Source: Planctomycetota bacterium (GTDB lineage Bacteria; Planctomycetota; B15-G4). Taken from it: DNA of 64,000 nucleotides. A program made the translations under genes and the position numbers. Below are positions 14,688-24,219 of this stretch, piece after piece; the first letter of the stretch is position 1; each line of letters opens with the position of its first letter. The stretch covers positions 1 to 64,000 of the forward strand of contig JAJDEO010000044.1 in NCBI GenBank assembly GCA_029259745.1, given 5' to 3'. A model generated the notes under the pieces. That model was not told where the DNA came from and did not search any database. It was given only the letters and a program-made list of their open reading frames with translations.

Positions 14688-16391
14688 TCAGGCCGCGTCG
14701 GCTTGCGGAGGCGCGCCGGCGAACGGAGGGCCCGCTGTGGGACCTCGGAAGCCGACGGGCAGTGGGCGTTCGAAAACGATCGGTCCACCGTCCCAGATCA
14801 CCGGCGCAGGCACCGCCGCGATGAGCGCCACTGCCGTCTCGGACTCTGCTTCGACCTCGACGACGTCGTCGTCGAGCTCGAGTTCGATCGCGTCGAGTTC
14901 CTCGAGTTCCTCGGCGTCTGCGTCTTCGAGATCTTCGAACTCCTCGAGTTCGCCCAGCTCGTCGTCGACGGCTTCGAGGCTCGGCGCGTCGTCGGTGGCG
15001 GCCATCGCCGCCGCGGCGGCTGCTGCTGCCGCAACCATCGGGGCTGTCTCGACGATCTCATCGATCTCATCGAGGACCTCGAGTTCTTCGATGTCCTCCA
15101 GCTCTTCGAGCGCTTCCTCGGCACTCTCCTCGGCCAGCTCTTCGATGTCGTCGAGAGTTTCGAGCACGTCGTCGGCACGTGTCGCCATGGCTGCAACGAG
15201 TTCCGCCTTCGCGGCCTTGGGATCGATCGCCTCGAGCTCGTCATCGACGGCTGCGGGCATCTCCTCGATGTCGTCGAGCGCCTCGAGCACGTCCTCGTGC
15301 CGCTCCTCGAGCGCCTGGACCAGCGCCGCCTTCGCGGCCTTCGGGTCGATGGCCTCGAGTTCGTCATCGTCGTCGAGCGAAAGGTCGAGTTCTTCGAAGT
15401 CTCCGAGCTCGACCTCCTCGAGATCGGCACCCGTGCGCGCCGCGAGTGCCGCAGCCAGCTCCGCCTTCGCGGCCTTCGGGTCGAGCGCCTCGGGTTCGTC
15501 GTCGTCGAGTTCGAGTTCGAAATCGAGTTCCTCGAAGTCGCCCGCGCCGCGCGCTTCGAGTGCTGCCGCGAGCTCCGCCTTCGCGGCCTTCGGGTCCATG
15601 GCTTCGAGTTCGTCGTCGAGGTCTTCCAGCTCGTCGAGACTTTCGAGGACGTCGGCACCGCGCGCCTCGAGCGCCGCCGCGAGCTCCGCCTTCGCGGCCT
15701 TCGGGTCGAGCGCCTCAGGCTCTTCGTCGTCGTCGAGGTCGAAGTCGAGTTCCTCGAAGTCGTCGGCACCGCGTGCCTCGAGCGCCGCGGCAAGCTCCGC
15801 CTTGGCCGCCTTCGGGTCGAGCGCCTCGGGTTCACTGTCAGCGAAGTCTTCGAGTTCGTCGAGCTCCTCGAGTTCTTCGAAGACTTCCGCGCCACGCGAC
15901 TCGAGCGCCGCGGCCAACTCCGCCTTGGCCGCCTTGGGGTCGAGCGCTTCGAGTTCCCCGTCGTCGAGATCGAGGTCGAGTTCCTCGAAGTCGTCGGCAC
16001 CGCGCGCTTCGAGCGCCGCCGCGAGCTCCGCCTTCGCGGCCTTCGGGTCGAGCGCCTCGGGTTCGTCGTCATCGAGGTCGAGCGCCGCGAAATCGTCGGC
16101 AACCGACGGCGCGACGGTCTTGAAGAGGACGAGGACATCGCCGACCCGCAAGGTGTCGTTGTGCGCCAACGTCGCCGGGCCCGTGAGCACCTCTTCGTTG
16201 AGCAACACCTCGCCGTGGACGGGCTCGACGAGCACGTCAGCTCCCCGCTTCGAGAGCGCCCACTCGACGTCTGACGCGGCCGGGTGCTGGAGAACGACAT
16301 CGGCCCCGGTCCGTCCACCCACCGTCGTGCGAGCGGATGTCAGGTCGTGGGCCTGGGGCCCTTGGCCTTCGTTGATGATGATGCGCGACAT
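14688..16391 (-). CDS. FHA-like domain followed by eight acidic DPKAAKAELAAAL repeats
   Basis: A 567-residue, extremely acidic protein. Residues 1-92 look like a degenerate FHA fold: GGRTGADVVL, then LLNEEV and LRVGDVLVLF at the usual places, but the Ser-Arg-His phosphothreonine pocket reads SDVEW. From about 110 to 412 a unit of 36-45 residues repeats eight times; each has a helix DPKAAKAELAAALEARGA followed by an acidic run such as DDFEELDLDLDD. The repeat cores begin at residues 115, 151, 192, 229, 266, 304, 349 and 390. Then come an acidic coiled-coil-like stretch, nine alanines at 454-462 and a Pro/Gly-rich tail. No signal peptide or membrane span. Function unknown. Start is ATG 16391. 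Confidence 0.8.
   Translation of the reverse strand: MSRIIINEGQGPQAHDLTSARTTVGGRTGADVVLQHPAASDVEWALSKRGADVLVEPVHGEVLLNEEVLTGPATLAHNDTLRVGDVLVLFKTVAPSVADDFAALDLDDDEPEALDPKAAKAELAAALEARGADDFEELDLDLDDGELEALDPKAAKAELAAALESRGAEVFEELEELDELEDFADSEPEALDPKAAKAELAAALEARGADDFEELDFDLDDDEEPEALDPKAAKAELAAALEARGADVLESLDELEDLDDELEAMDPKAAKAELAAALEARGAGDFEELDFELELDDDEPEALDPKAAKAELAAALAARTGADLEEVELGDFEELDLSLDDDDELEAIDPKAAKAALVQALEERHEDVLEALDDIEEMPAAVDDELEAIDPKAAKAELVAAMATRADDVLETLDDIEELAEESAEEALEELEDIEELEVLDEIDEIVETAPMVAAAAAAAAAMAATDDAPSLEAVDDELGELEEFEDLEDADAEELEELDAIELELDDDVVEVEAESETAVALIAAVPAPVIWDGGPIVFERPLPVGFRGPTAGPPFAGAPPQADAA
15156..16064 (-). repeat. eight tandem coding repeats of about 108-135 bp
   Basis: The DNA coding for the acidic repeats is itself repeated. 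CCTTCGGGTCGAGCGCCTC and short variants recur at the start of most units. High DNA identity across units 1-6 suggests recent unequal duplication; units 7 and 8 are more diverged. Confidence 0.85.
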
Positions 16392-16631
16392 GGCGTGATC
16401 CGAACGCGGTCGAAATGACGAGGCGACAGTCTAACCCGGACCTCTCACGCGCAGCGACTGCGGACGTGCCTGGACCCGGCGGTCCTGCGGCGCATGCATG
16501 GCATCCGCGCAGGCCCGAGCGAGCGGCCCGCGGGCCCGAGTTCGCTGTCCGGAAATACCCGCCGAGCCGCTCGCCACGCTGCCCAACCCCGACGCGTTTC
16601 CCGACGTCCGCTCAGCAGCGCGGCGCCGATC

Positions 16632-18947
16632 TCAGAACATGGGCTCGAGACGCGCATATTCGGCGATGAGCTGCTTCTCGCCGAAGCGTTCGAACGACAC
16701 GGTGATGCGGGCTTTGGGCCCTGTGCCTTGGACGGCCGTGACGCGGCCCTGACCGAAGTGCGGATGGCGCACGGGTTGGTTCGGTTGTGGCAGCCCGTCG
16801 TGCGAGACGACGTCGAGATAGTCGTCGGCCGACGGCGTGTAGACGACCTCCTCGGCCTCGGCAGCCCGCTCGGGACGCCGCCCGCCGCCAACACTGCGCC
16901 CGCCACCCCAGCCGGTCATCGCTTCTCGGCGACGCGACATCCCGCTGTCGCGCCGGCGGTCGACGATCGTGACGCACTCGGGCGGGAGCTCGTCGAGGAA
17001 ACGGCTCGGATCCGTCTGCATCCAGACGCCGCGCACGGGACGTCGCGAGGCGTACGAGAGGTACAGCCGGCGCTGTGCGCGCGTCATGCCGACGTAGGTG
17101 AGACGTCGCTCTTCCTGCACACCGTCGTCCTCGCCGTCGAGCGCGCGTTGGTGCGGCAAGAGTCCCTCTTCCATGCCCACCATGAAGACGACCGGGAACT
17201 CGAGACCCTTCGCGGCGTGCAGCGTCATCATCACGAGCTGATCGTTGGACGCGTCGTCGCGGTACGTGTCGGCGTCGGCGATCAACGCCGTCTCTTCGAG
17301 GAATCCGCCGAGCGTCGGCTCGCTGTGACTGCGCGCGTACGCTGCCACCGACGCCTCGAGTTCGCGTACGTTCTCGACGCGATCCGTCGCTTCCTGGCCG
17401 CCGAAGTCACGCAGGTAGTCGAGGTAGGTCGTGCGTTCGAGCACTTCGGTGAACGTGTCTTCGACGGCGCCGTCGAGCGTGCCCTGCAGCTCGTCGAGCA
17501 GTGCCGTCAGCGTGGCGAGGGCCTTGCGCGCACGCGCCGTGAGACCGGGCGCCTCGTTGGCGCGACGGGCGGCCGCGCGCGGTGAAAGACCCTGCGGGAC
17601 GGCCCAGGCACGGAGCTTGTCGACCGTCGTCTTGCCGATGCCGCGCGTAGGCGTGTTGACGATGCGCAGGAACGCGATCGCGTCGTCGGGGTTCACGAGC
17701 ACGCGCAGGTACGCGAGGACGTCCTTGACCTCCTTGCGCTGGTAGAACTCGACGGCGCCGACGATGTCGTACGACAGGTTGTTCAGGCGCAGCGCACGCT
17801 CGAGCCCGCGCGAGAGGGCGTTCGTGCGATACAGGATCGCCATGTCCGAGAGCGGGTAGCCCTCGCCTCGCAGCGCGACGATCTGACGCGCGACGGCGTC
17901 GGCCTCGGCCTCCTCGTCGTCGGTCGCCCAGACCGTCACCTGCTCGCCGTCGCCCAACTCCGACCAGAGGTCTCCGCGCAGGCGTTGGCTGTTGTTGCCG
18001 ATCACGCCAGATGCGGCCGACAGGATGTGCTGCGTGGAGCGGTAGTTCTGCTCTAGACGCACGACGTGCGCGCCGGGGAAGTCGCGTTCGAAGTCGAGGA
18101 TGTTCTCGATGCGCGCGCCGCGCCAACCGTAGATCGACTGGTCCGGATCGCCTGTCGCGCAGAGGTTGCCCGTCCGTGCGGCCATGTCGCGCGCGAGGCT
18201 GTACTGCGTGTGGTTGGTGTCCTGGTACTCGTCGACGAGCACGTGCTCGAAACGATCCTGGTAGCGCTGGAGGACGCGCTCGTTCTCGGCGAAGAGGCGC
18301 GTGGTCTTCAGGAGCAGGTCGTCGAAGTCGGCGGCGTTGGCCTGCTCGAGCGTTTCCTGGTAGCGCTCGTAGACGCGCGCGGCCGTGCGTTCGAAGGGGC
18401 TGTACGCACCGGCCTGGGCCTCGTCCACGGACCAGCCATCGTTCTTGAAGCGTGAGATGACGCCGTGCAGGGCGCGCGGGCGCGTGTGCTGCGTGTCGAT
18501 GCTGAACTCGTTGCAGATGTCCTTCACGAGCGCGATCTGGTCGTCGCGGTCGTAGATCGTGAAGCCGGCGCGCAGACCCACCGGCTCGCCGTCACGGCGC
18601 AGCACACGGGCGCAGAACGAGTGGAACGTGCTCATCCAGACGCGTCCGTCGCCGATCATCTCGGACACGCGCTCGCGCATCTCGCCGGCCGCCTTGTTCG
18701 TGAAGGTGATCGCGAGGATCGATGACGGGTGGGCGCCGCGCCCGATGAGGTGCGCGACGCGGCGCGTGATCACGCGCGTTTTTCCGCTTCCAGCGCCGGC
18801 GACGATCAGCAGCGGACCGTCGCCATAGGTGACCGCTTCGCGTTGCGGGTCGTTGAGATCGTCGAGCAGGCGTTGCGAGTCGAGCACGGGGCGTGGGCCA
18901 TCGAGGGGACAGGCGGACACTCCCATGATAGATCTCGCGCCACGCAT
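16632..18947 (-). CDS. uvrD: UvrD/PcrA-type superfamily 1 DNA helicase
   Basis: A 771-residue 3'-5' DNA helicase. Walker A GAGSGKT is at 51-57, motif II reads VDEYQDTN, the Q-motif region is LNDPQREAV, and later motifs are GDPDQSIYGWRGA, MTLHAAKGLEF and YVGMTRAQ. The C-terminus carries the PcrA/UvrD RNA-polymerase-binding Tudor-like module (HPHFGQGRVTAVQG). Roles are nucleotide excision repair, mismatch repair and removal of RecA or stalled polymerase. Length is slightly above the usual 720. Start is ATG 18947; ATG 18926 is equally possible. It stands alone, with 87 bp to the next gene end. Confidence 0.95.
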   Translation of the reverse strand: MRGARSIMGVSACPLDGPRPVLDSQRLLDDLNDPQREAVTYGDGPLLIVAGAGSGKTRVITRRVAHLIGRGAHPSSILAITFTNKAAGEMRERVSEMIGDGRVWMSTFHSFCARVLRRDGEPVGLRAGFTIYDRDDQIALVKDICNEFSIDTQHTRPRALHGVISRFKNDGWSVDEAQAGAYSPFERTAARVYERYQETLEQANAADFDDLLLKTTRLFAENERVLQRYQDRFEHVLVDEYQDTNHTQYSLARDMAARTGNLCATGDPDQSIYGWRGARIENILDFERDFPGAHVVRLEQNYRSTQHILSAASGVIGNNSQRLRGDLWSELGDGEQVTVWATDDEEAEADAVARQIVALRGEGYPLSDMAILYRTNALSRGLERALRLNNLSYDIVGAVEFYQRKEVKDVLAYLRVLVNPDDAIAFLRIVNTPTRGIGKTTVDKLRAWAVPQGLSPRAAARRANEAPGLTARARKALATLTALLDELQGTLDGAVEDTFTEVLERTTYLDYLRDFGGQEATDRVENVRELEASVAAYARSHSEPTLGGFLEETALIADADTYRDDASNDQLVMMTLHAAKGLEFPVVFMVGMEEGLLPHQRALDGEDDGVQEERRLTYVGMTRAQRRLYLSYASRRPVRGVWMQTDPSRFLDELPPECVTIVDRRRDSGMSRRREAMTGWGGGRSVGGGRRPERAAEAEEVVYTPSADDYLDVVSHDGLPQPNQPVRHPHFGQGRVTAVQGTGPKARITVSFERFGEKQLIAEYARLEPMF

Positions 18948-19034
18948 CGCGAGGCCTCGCTCGGAACGGCGCGAGCCGCGCGCTCCTCACTGGGAACACG
19001 CGGCTCGCTTGCCGATCTGCGGGTGACTGCGGAT

Positions 19035-19769
19035 CTACTCCGTGAGCACCTCGAGCAGCGACCCGTTGGCTGCCGAGCGCACGGCCGAGATGTGCTGCTC
19101 GCCGGTCGTGTCGATCGAGGCGAAGGCCCAGGTCACCACGAGGCCCGGCATGGCGGCCTCGTACTTCTCGACGAGCCGCTGGAACTTCGCGACATCGATG
19201 GCGGCGAGATCGCCGAGCACGAGTGCCTGCGATGCTCCGGCGCCGTCCGTCAGCACCTCCTGGAGCGTGGGCACGTCGACGTAGCTGCCGTCGAGTGCGA
19301 CTCCGTGCTGATGGACCAGGAGCACGACGGTGCGAGCCACAGCATCCGGCGCGGCCGTCAGCGTGACGTCGAGGCCGCCGGGCAGCGCGAGGTTCACGTG
19401 ACCTTGGATCTCAGCGGAACCGTCGCCGGCGATCTCGAGCAGTGTCACACCCCCATTTGCGGGCGCGGCGACCGGTGTCTGGCCGTCGGCCTCGACGAAC
19501 GAGATGTCCATCGATGCTGTGCCGGACGCACGGAACGACAGCGCCGCCGACGTTGCGTCGAGCCACTCTTCGGTGACCTCGCCGCTGAATGTCAACGCGC
19601 CCTCGGCCTGCTGCTGGACAGACTCGGAAGGAGGCGGAGTTCCGTCGCCGGTGGTTGTCTTGCCGATGCCGACGTCGTCGTTCTGTGCCAGCGCATGGCC
19701 GGAGCTGAGAGCGACGACGCACGACAGTGCAAGCGTCGTGATGCGGGGACGGTGGCTTGTGATCTTCAT
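19035..19769 (-). CDS. secreted protein of unknown function, third gene of a sigma/anti-sigma operon
   Basis: A 244-residue protein with a clear signal peptide (basic residues, hydrophobic 12-25, cleavage after ALA near residue 28). The mature part is rich in beta-type sequence, has no cysteines or repeats and shows no recognised family. GGGAG lies about 10 bases before ATG 19769. It follows the anti-sigma gene by 38 bp on the same strand, so it is probably in that operon and may be a target or sensor for it (inference). Confidence 0.7.
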   Translation of the reverse strand: MKITSHRPRITTLALSCVVALSSGHALAQNDDVGIGKTTTGDGTPPPSESVQQQAEGALTFSGEVTEEWLDATSAALSFRASGTASMDISFVEADGQTPVAAPANGGVTLLEIAGDGSAEIQGHVNLALPGGLDVTLTAAPDAVARTVVLLVHQHGVALDGSYVDVPTLQEVLTDGAGASQALVLGDLAAIDVAKFQRLVEKYEAAMPGLVVTWAFASIDTTGEQHISAVRSAANGSLLEVLTE

Positions 19770-19807
19770 ATCGGGCTCCCGCGAAGTGCGGAAAACTGAG
19801 GTTGTCT

Positions 19808-20893
19808 CTAGGCCGCGAAGAGCGCTGGCACCCAAGCGTGCAAGTCGTCGCGGAGTTGCCGCTTGCCGTCGAGCAGGACTCGAAAGTCCTCCATCCCACG
19901 GAGCAGCTTGCGTGAATGTTCGACCTTCTCGGGGTAGCGCTCCACGAGCTCCGTGAAATGCTTCACCGAACGTGACTGCAAGCCGACCTTGGCACAGTTC
20001 ACAGCGAGGTTGAGGTGTGAGGCGAAGAAGCGCGTGTCGTGCGTTGCCACTCCGCTGGCCACGATGTCCTCGTAGCACTCGATGGCCATGAGGTAATGGC
20101 TGCGGCTCTCGTGTTCATGTCCGAGAGACGCGTACACCATGCCGAGCCAGTGCATCGCCTTCATCCGGATGACGAGGTCGTCCGTCTGACGCATGACCGT
20201 CTTGAACTCTTGACGCGCGCGGTCGTAGCGACCCGACAACATCTGCAGTTCTCCGAGCTTCATGCGCGCATCGGCACACTCGGGATCGACGGTGAGGGCC
20301 TGCTCGATGTAGTGCCGCGCGGTGGCCATGGCTCCGGCGCCCGGCCCCGTGACCCCGTCGAACATGCGCGACGAGCGTCCGAACAGCGAGCTGCTCTTCG
20401 AGACACGTCGACCGAGCTGCGACTCGAGATCTTCGCATTGACGCTCGACCCGGCGCACCTTGCTCGTCGTGCTGCGGATCGAGCGCGGCGGCGTGCGGTA
20501 GAGCATCGAGCGGTGCGTCTTGCCCTTGGCGCGACGCTGACCGGCCTCTTCGTGCTCGCGCTTGATCGCGCGGTTTGCCACGTCGAGATAGGTGTTGCCG
20601 AGCTCGTAGAAGAGCCGCACGAGCTCCTGCTCGCAGGCCTCGATCAGCGAACGCGTCACGTCGGCGAAGAGTTCGTGCTTGTCGACCATCGCCTCGAGCG
20701 AGGCCTCGAACTCCATCCCGCCCGAGCGGTTCATGGAGCCCAGCGCCTGGAGATCTTCGAGGTAACCGCGACACGACGAGCATTCGTCGATGTGCGCAAC
20801 CACGCGCGGAAGCTCGCCCTCGTCGAGTTCGCGGTCGACGAACGCATGCAGGTCGTGCTCGAAGTCGATGCAGGCTTGGCAGTGGAGGTTCAT
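19808..20893 (-). CDS. soluble zinc-finger anti-sigma factor with TPR-like domain
   Basis: A 361-residue protein. The N-terminus has the ZAS anti-sigma signature H34-x3-C38-x2-C41 (HIDECSSC), preceded by C5-x2-C8. The middle is basic and helical; from about residue 185 there are TPR-like pairs (ARHYIEQALTVDPECADARMKLGELQMLSGRYDRA is split over one unit). No transmembrane segment is present, so it should be cytoplasmic, unlike typical ZAS proteins. The start overlaps the ECF sigma stop by 4 bp (ATGA), strong evidence that it controls that sigma factor. The signal sensed is unknown. Confidence 0.8.
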   Translation of the reverse strand: MNLHCQACIDFEHDLHAFVDRELDEGELPRVVAHIDECSSCRGYLEDLQALGSMNRSGGMEFEASLEAMVDKHELFADVTRSLIEACEQELVRLFYELGNTYLDVANRAIKREHEEAGQRRAKGKTHRSMLYRTPPRSIRSTTSKVRRVERQCEDLESQLGRRVSKSSSLFGRSSRMFDGVTGPGAGAMATARHYIEQALTVDPECADARMKLGELQMLSGRYDRARQEFKTVMRQTDDLVIRMKAMHWLGMVYASLGHEHESRSHYLMAIECYEDIVASGVATHDTRFFASHLNLAVNCAKVGLQSRSVKHFTELVERYPEKVEHSRKLLRGMEDFRVLLDGKRQLRDDLHAWVPALFAA

Positions 20894-21699
20894 GATTGGG
20901 TCCCCAGAATGCGGACCAGCGCTTGGACGATCTTTTTTCTCGCGCGACAGACGATCATCTTGAAGTTCTCAAGTCGGACACCGAGCACCTCGGCGGCATC
21001 CCGGTATCCCATCCCCTGAACCTCGACGAGCATCAGCGCCTCACGGTCGCGAGGCTTCAGCTCCGTCTCGTATATCTGCTGGTAGAGGCACAGCAACAGT
21101 GCATAGGAGCGCTTGCAGGTGATGTCGGATTCGGCATCCATGCTCACGCGCGGAGGGGACGGCGCCGACTCGTCGGCGAGCACCTCGGCCAGCGACTCCA
21201 CCGGCGTCCCGTCTCGGACCGCGCTCTGGGCGTGGCGGTAGACGGTGTTGCGGATGATCGAATACGACCAGTTGCGGAAGGCGTTCTTCTTCTCGGGGCG
21301 GAAGCGCGTCGGGTAGCGGAAGATCGCGACGAACGACTCCTGCATGACGTCGCTGATGTCGCCCCGGCAGCCGCTCATGCGCATGACGCGTGCAGCCACC
21401 ATCGTGAACGGCCTCACGTTGAGCCGGTAGAGCAGCGCGAACGACTCGCCGTCGCGATGCTCGCGGTAGCAGTCCATCAACGCGTTGTTGAGCTCTTGGA
21501 GCTCGGGCTCGCCGGCGGCCACTTCGCAGAGCAGCGGGTGGCGGCGGGCCGCACCGACTCGGCGGGCCTCGAGGAGATCACTCAGGCCGACGCGGTCGAC
21601 CGCGGGCTTGGTCGTCTGGCGGCCCGAATCCACCTCGACTCTCTTCTCCGACGCGCCTGGCGTCGTCCCAGAACTCGGGTTGTGTTCGGGTTGTTGCAC
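20890..21699 (-). CDS. ECF-type RNA polymerase sigma factor
   Basis: A 269-residue ECF sigma factor. Region 2 spans about residues 80-150 (YRLNVRPFTMVAARV, DISDVMQESFVAIF, RNWSYSIIRNTVYRH). Region 4 is near 210-260 (LKPRDREALMLVEVQGMGYRDAAEVLGV, then NFKMIVCRARKKI). A Pro/Ser-rich linker joins them, and an extra N-terminal extension of about 70 residues precedes region 2. GTG start at 21699. It heads a three-gene operon with its anti-sigma factor. ECF factors often control their own promoter, which would lie in 21700-21953. Confidence 0.9.
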   Translation of the reverse strand: MQQPEHNPSSGTTPGASEKRVEVDSGRQTTKPAVDRVGLSDLLEARRVGAARRHPLLCEVAAGEPELQELNNALMDCYREHRDGESFALLYRLNVRPFTMVAARVMRMSGCRGDISDVMQESFVAIFRYPTRFRPEKKNAFRNWSYSIIRNTVYRHAQSAVRDGTPVESLAEVLADESAPSPPRVSMDAESDITCKRSYALLLCLYQQIYETELKPRDREALMLVEVQGMGYRDAAEVLGVRLENFKMIVCRARKKIVQALVRILGTQS

Positions 21700-21953
21700 G
21701 GAGAGTCACCCTGCGAAGCCCGTTCGGGAGAACGCCTCGGATGACCCCGGTCACCGGAAACGTACTGCGAGCTCCGCCGCTTCTTCTAGTGAGTCGACAC
21801 ACCTCAGGTCACGGAAATGACACGAAAAGTGCGAACTCGCCAGAAAAGAGACATGGCAACCGACAGCTGCTCGCTCATGGCGCTGGCGCCCGGCTCCCAC
21901 AACGGTGCGCGGAGGGCCTTTTCCGATGAGCGTTCTGATGTCAGTGTGGGGTC

Positions 21954-23762
21954 ATGATAAGGGCGATTGGTGCGCTTGTGTTGGTCGGGATCGTGGTCGC
22001 GCTCGGAATGGCGGCCCCCTCGTTCTGGTCATTGGATCCCGACGCGGCCGCGTACGTGCGATTGGCGCGTTCCCTGGCCGACACGGGCACGTATGCGCTC
22101 GACGGCATACCTCACGGAAAGTACCCGCCGGGCCTGCCGCTGATGCTCTCGTGGCTCACGGAGAGCGTGCAATCGAGCTACGCCACGATGCACATGGCGC
22201 TGGTCGGGTTCCTCGCCCTCGGCGTGCTCGCCTCGGCGGGCGTGCTCAGGAAGCTCGAGTATTCCGACGTCGTGATCGTCGCGATCGCCCTCGCCACGGC
22301 GTTTTCGCAGACGTTCTTCGAACTCTCGGTCCGGTACCTCCGCACGGAGGTGCTTTTCTTCGCCCTCTCGACCCTCTCGCTGCTCGCGATGCTCGTCAGC
22401 CTCGGGCCGCGCCGAGGCGCCGAGGGTGACGGCGAGTGCGGCCCCTCCGTCGCAGCCACGCTCCTCGGCGGATTGCTCATGGTGGCCGCCATCGCGACAC
22501 GTCTGGCAGGCGTGACGCTGCTCGTCGTCCCTGCGTGGGCGCTGCTGCGACACGGGGCGCCGCGCGCGACGCGGGTGCACGCCGTGCTGCTTGCGTTGCT
22601 AGCCGTGGCGTCGATCGGCGCCTGGCAGTTCCGCGGCGAGCAGATCCGTGTCGATCACCCCACGGCCGTCGACTACGGCGGTGAGATGCTGGCGTCGGAG
22701 CCGCGTGACCTCACGAAGGTGCGCCAGATCGACAACCCGCCGCTCAGCAGCGCGGCGATGAAGACGCGCCTCGTGCGCAACGCCGACGTCTTTGCCCGCG
22801 CCAGCGCCACACTTCTCACGAACACGGCGCGCGCGAAGGAGCGCCTCCCCGTCGGCTTGTTCTTCGCCGCGCTCATCGCGATCGGGCTGCTGCGCCTGCT
22901 GCTCATGCGCGGCCACTGGATGCGCCAAGCCGTCGCCGTCTACGCGCTCGGCACGATCGCGCTCTACGCCGTCTGGCCGTTCAACCAGCAAGAGCGCTTC
23001 TACGTCCCGCTGTTGCCGTGGCTGCTGCTCGCCGGCGGTGAAGGCCTTGCCTTCAGCTGGGCGACGGCGCGCGTCTTGTCGAAGACGAAAGCGCTGCGCG
23101 TGGTGATCGTGCTCGTCGCTCTCGCCGCGTGGGTGGTGCTCGCCTTGCAGCGTTCCGATCACCCCGCGTTGCTCGGCCGCTACTCGAACGCCTACGCGGG
23201 AATGCTCGCTGCTCTGGCGGGCGGCATCGCCGTGCTCGCCGCCGTACTCCACCGCGGGCAACTCCCGAAGCTCCCGTTGACGGCCGCGCTCGTCGTCCCG
23301 CTGCTGTTCGCCCTGCCGTGGGCGCAGCGGCGCTTCATCGAGTGGCCGGCCCATGTTGCGGCCGTGCAAGCGCACGTCCATGACTGCGGCGCGTTCGGGC
23401 CCGTGTTCGTGCATCCCGTCATCCGTGGCATGGCGGACGTGATCACCGCGAATACGACGCCGAGCGACGTCGTGATGACGGACGTGCCGAAGATGATGGC
23501 CGTGCTGACCGAGCGCCGCTGCGTGCCGTTCGTCTACGGCCTCGCGCCGCCCGTGATCGAGCCGGGCGAGGCCGACGTCGTCTACTACAGCGGCGAACTC
23601 GTCGAGGCCGTCGATGTCCTCGATAAGATCGTGGTCACGGGCGGGGACGACTTCACGCTCGCACCCGTCGCATCACTCGAGGCCCAGCAAACGGGCCTCT
23701 TCAACGCGGACGGCACGCCTCGCCTCTTCGCCCCGACGCTCTACCGCGTCGAACGCCGCTGA
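21954..23762 (+). CDS. GT-C fold membrane glycosyltransferase (PMT/ArnT-like, GT39/83 type)
   Basis: A 602-residue membrane protein with about ten transmembrane spans. The first extracytoplasmic loop carries DPDAAAYVRLARSLADTG and the KYPPGLPL motif, which are typical of dolichol/undecaprenyl-phosphate-sugar-dependent GT-C enzymes. A C-terminal soluble domain of about 150 residues follows the last span. It would transfer a sugar from a lipid carrier to a glycan, lipid A or protein on the outer face of the inner membrane; the acceptor is unknown. ATG 21954, divergent from the ECF sigma operon. Confidence 0.8.
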   Translation: MIRAIGALVLVGIVVALGMAAPSFWSLDPDAAAYVRLARSLADTGTYALDGIPHGKYPPGLPLMLSWLTESVQSSYATMHMALVGFLALGVLASAGVLRKLEYSDVVIVAIALATAFSQTFFELSVRYLRTEVLFFALSTLSLLAMLVSLGPRRGAEGDGECGPSVAATLLGGLLMVAAIATRLAGVTLLVVPAWALLRHGAPRATRVHAVLLALLAVASIGAWQFRGEQIRVDHPTAVDYGGEMLASEPRDLTKVRQIDNPPLSSAAMKTRLVRNADVFARASATLLTNTARAKERLPVGLFFAALIAIGLLRLLLMRGHWMRQAVAVYALGTIALYAVWPFNQQERFYVPLLPWLLLAGGEGLAFSWATARVLSKTKALRVVIVLVALAAWVVLALQRSDHPALLGRYSNAYAGMLAALAGGIAVLAAVLHRGQLPKLPLTAALVVPLLFALPWAQRRFIEWPAHVAAVQAHVHDCGAFGPVFVHPVIRGMADVITANTTPSDVVMTDVPKMMAVLTERRCVPFVYGLAPPVIEPGEADVVYYSGELVEAVDVLDKIVVTGGDDFTLAPVASLEAQQTGLFNADGTPRLFAPTLYRVERR

Positions 23763-23781
23763 CCACGACCCGCCCGCGGCT

Positions 23782-24216
23782 TCAGTCGTCCAGCTTCGGC
23801 TTCTTGCGCGCCTTCTTCACGTCGCCACGCCGCTTCTTCGCCGACAGCCGCCGCTTCTTCGAACCGCGCGTCGGCTTCGTCTTCTTGCGCGCCTTCGGGA
23901 CACGCAGCGCATCGCGCACGAGTTCGGCGAGACGCTCGCGCGCGATCTCGCGGTTGCGGTGCTGACTGCGATCGTCGTCGACGTGCACGATCAGCTCACC
24001 GGCCAGCGTCAAGCGTGACCCGAGCTTGCCGGCGACGCGCGTGCGCAGCGTGTCGCTCAGCGCCTCGCTCGTCGTGACGTTCCAGCGCAGCGTCACACGG
24101 CTCGACGTCTTGTTGACGTGCTGCCCGCCGGCGCCGCCCGCACGACTCGTCGCCACGTGCAGCTCACTCGTCGGGATGACGACGTCGCGGCGCACGAAGA
24201 GATCGTCGGAATCCAT
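23782..24216 (-). CDS. arfB: alternative ribosome-rescue factor B (peptidyl-tRNA hydrolase)
   Basis: A 144-residue release-factor-like protein with the catalytic GGQ in SRAGGAGGQHVNKTSSRV and a strongly basic C-terminal tail (KKRRLSAKKRRGDVKKARKK) that enters the empty mRNA channel. It hydrolyses peptidyl-tRNA on ribosomes stalled without a stop codon. Length and layout match ArfB/YaeJ. The ATG at 24216 lies three bases after the stop of the upstream GT-C gene, so it is the last gene of the minus-strand operon starting at 27891. Confidence 0.9.
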   Translation of the reverse strand: MDSDDLFVRRDVVIPTSELHVATSRAGGAGGQHVNKTSSRVTLRWNVTTSEALSDTLRTRVAGKLGSRLTLAGELIVHVDDDRSQHRNREIARERLAELVRDALRVPKARKKTKPTRGSKKRRLSAKKRRGDVKKARKKPKLDD

Positions 24217-24219
24217 CGG

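Noticed and set aside
15156..16064. CRISPR-like array within the acidic-repeat gene
   Set aside because: Repeats are in frame, coding, 108-135 bp apart and without unique spacers.
14592..16398. Two long plus-strand frames opposite the acidic-repeat gene, one Ser-rich and one Val/Glu/Leu-rich
   Set aside because: They mirror the repetitive DNA on the minus strand; the minus frame has a sensible FHA-like head, start and composition.
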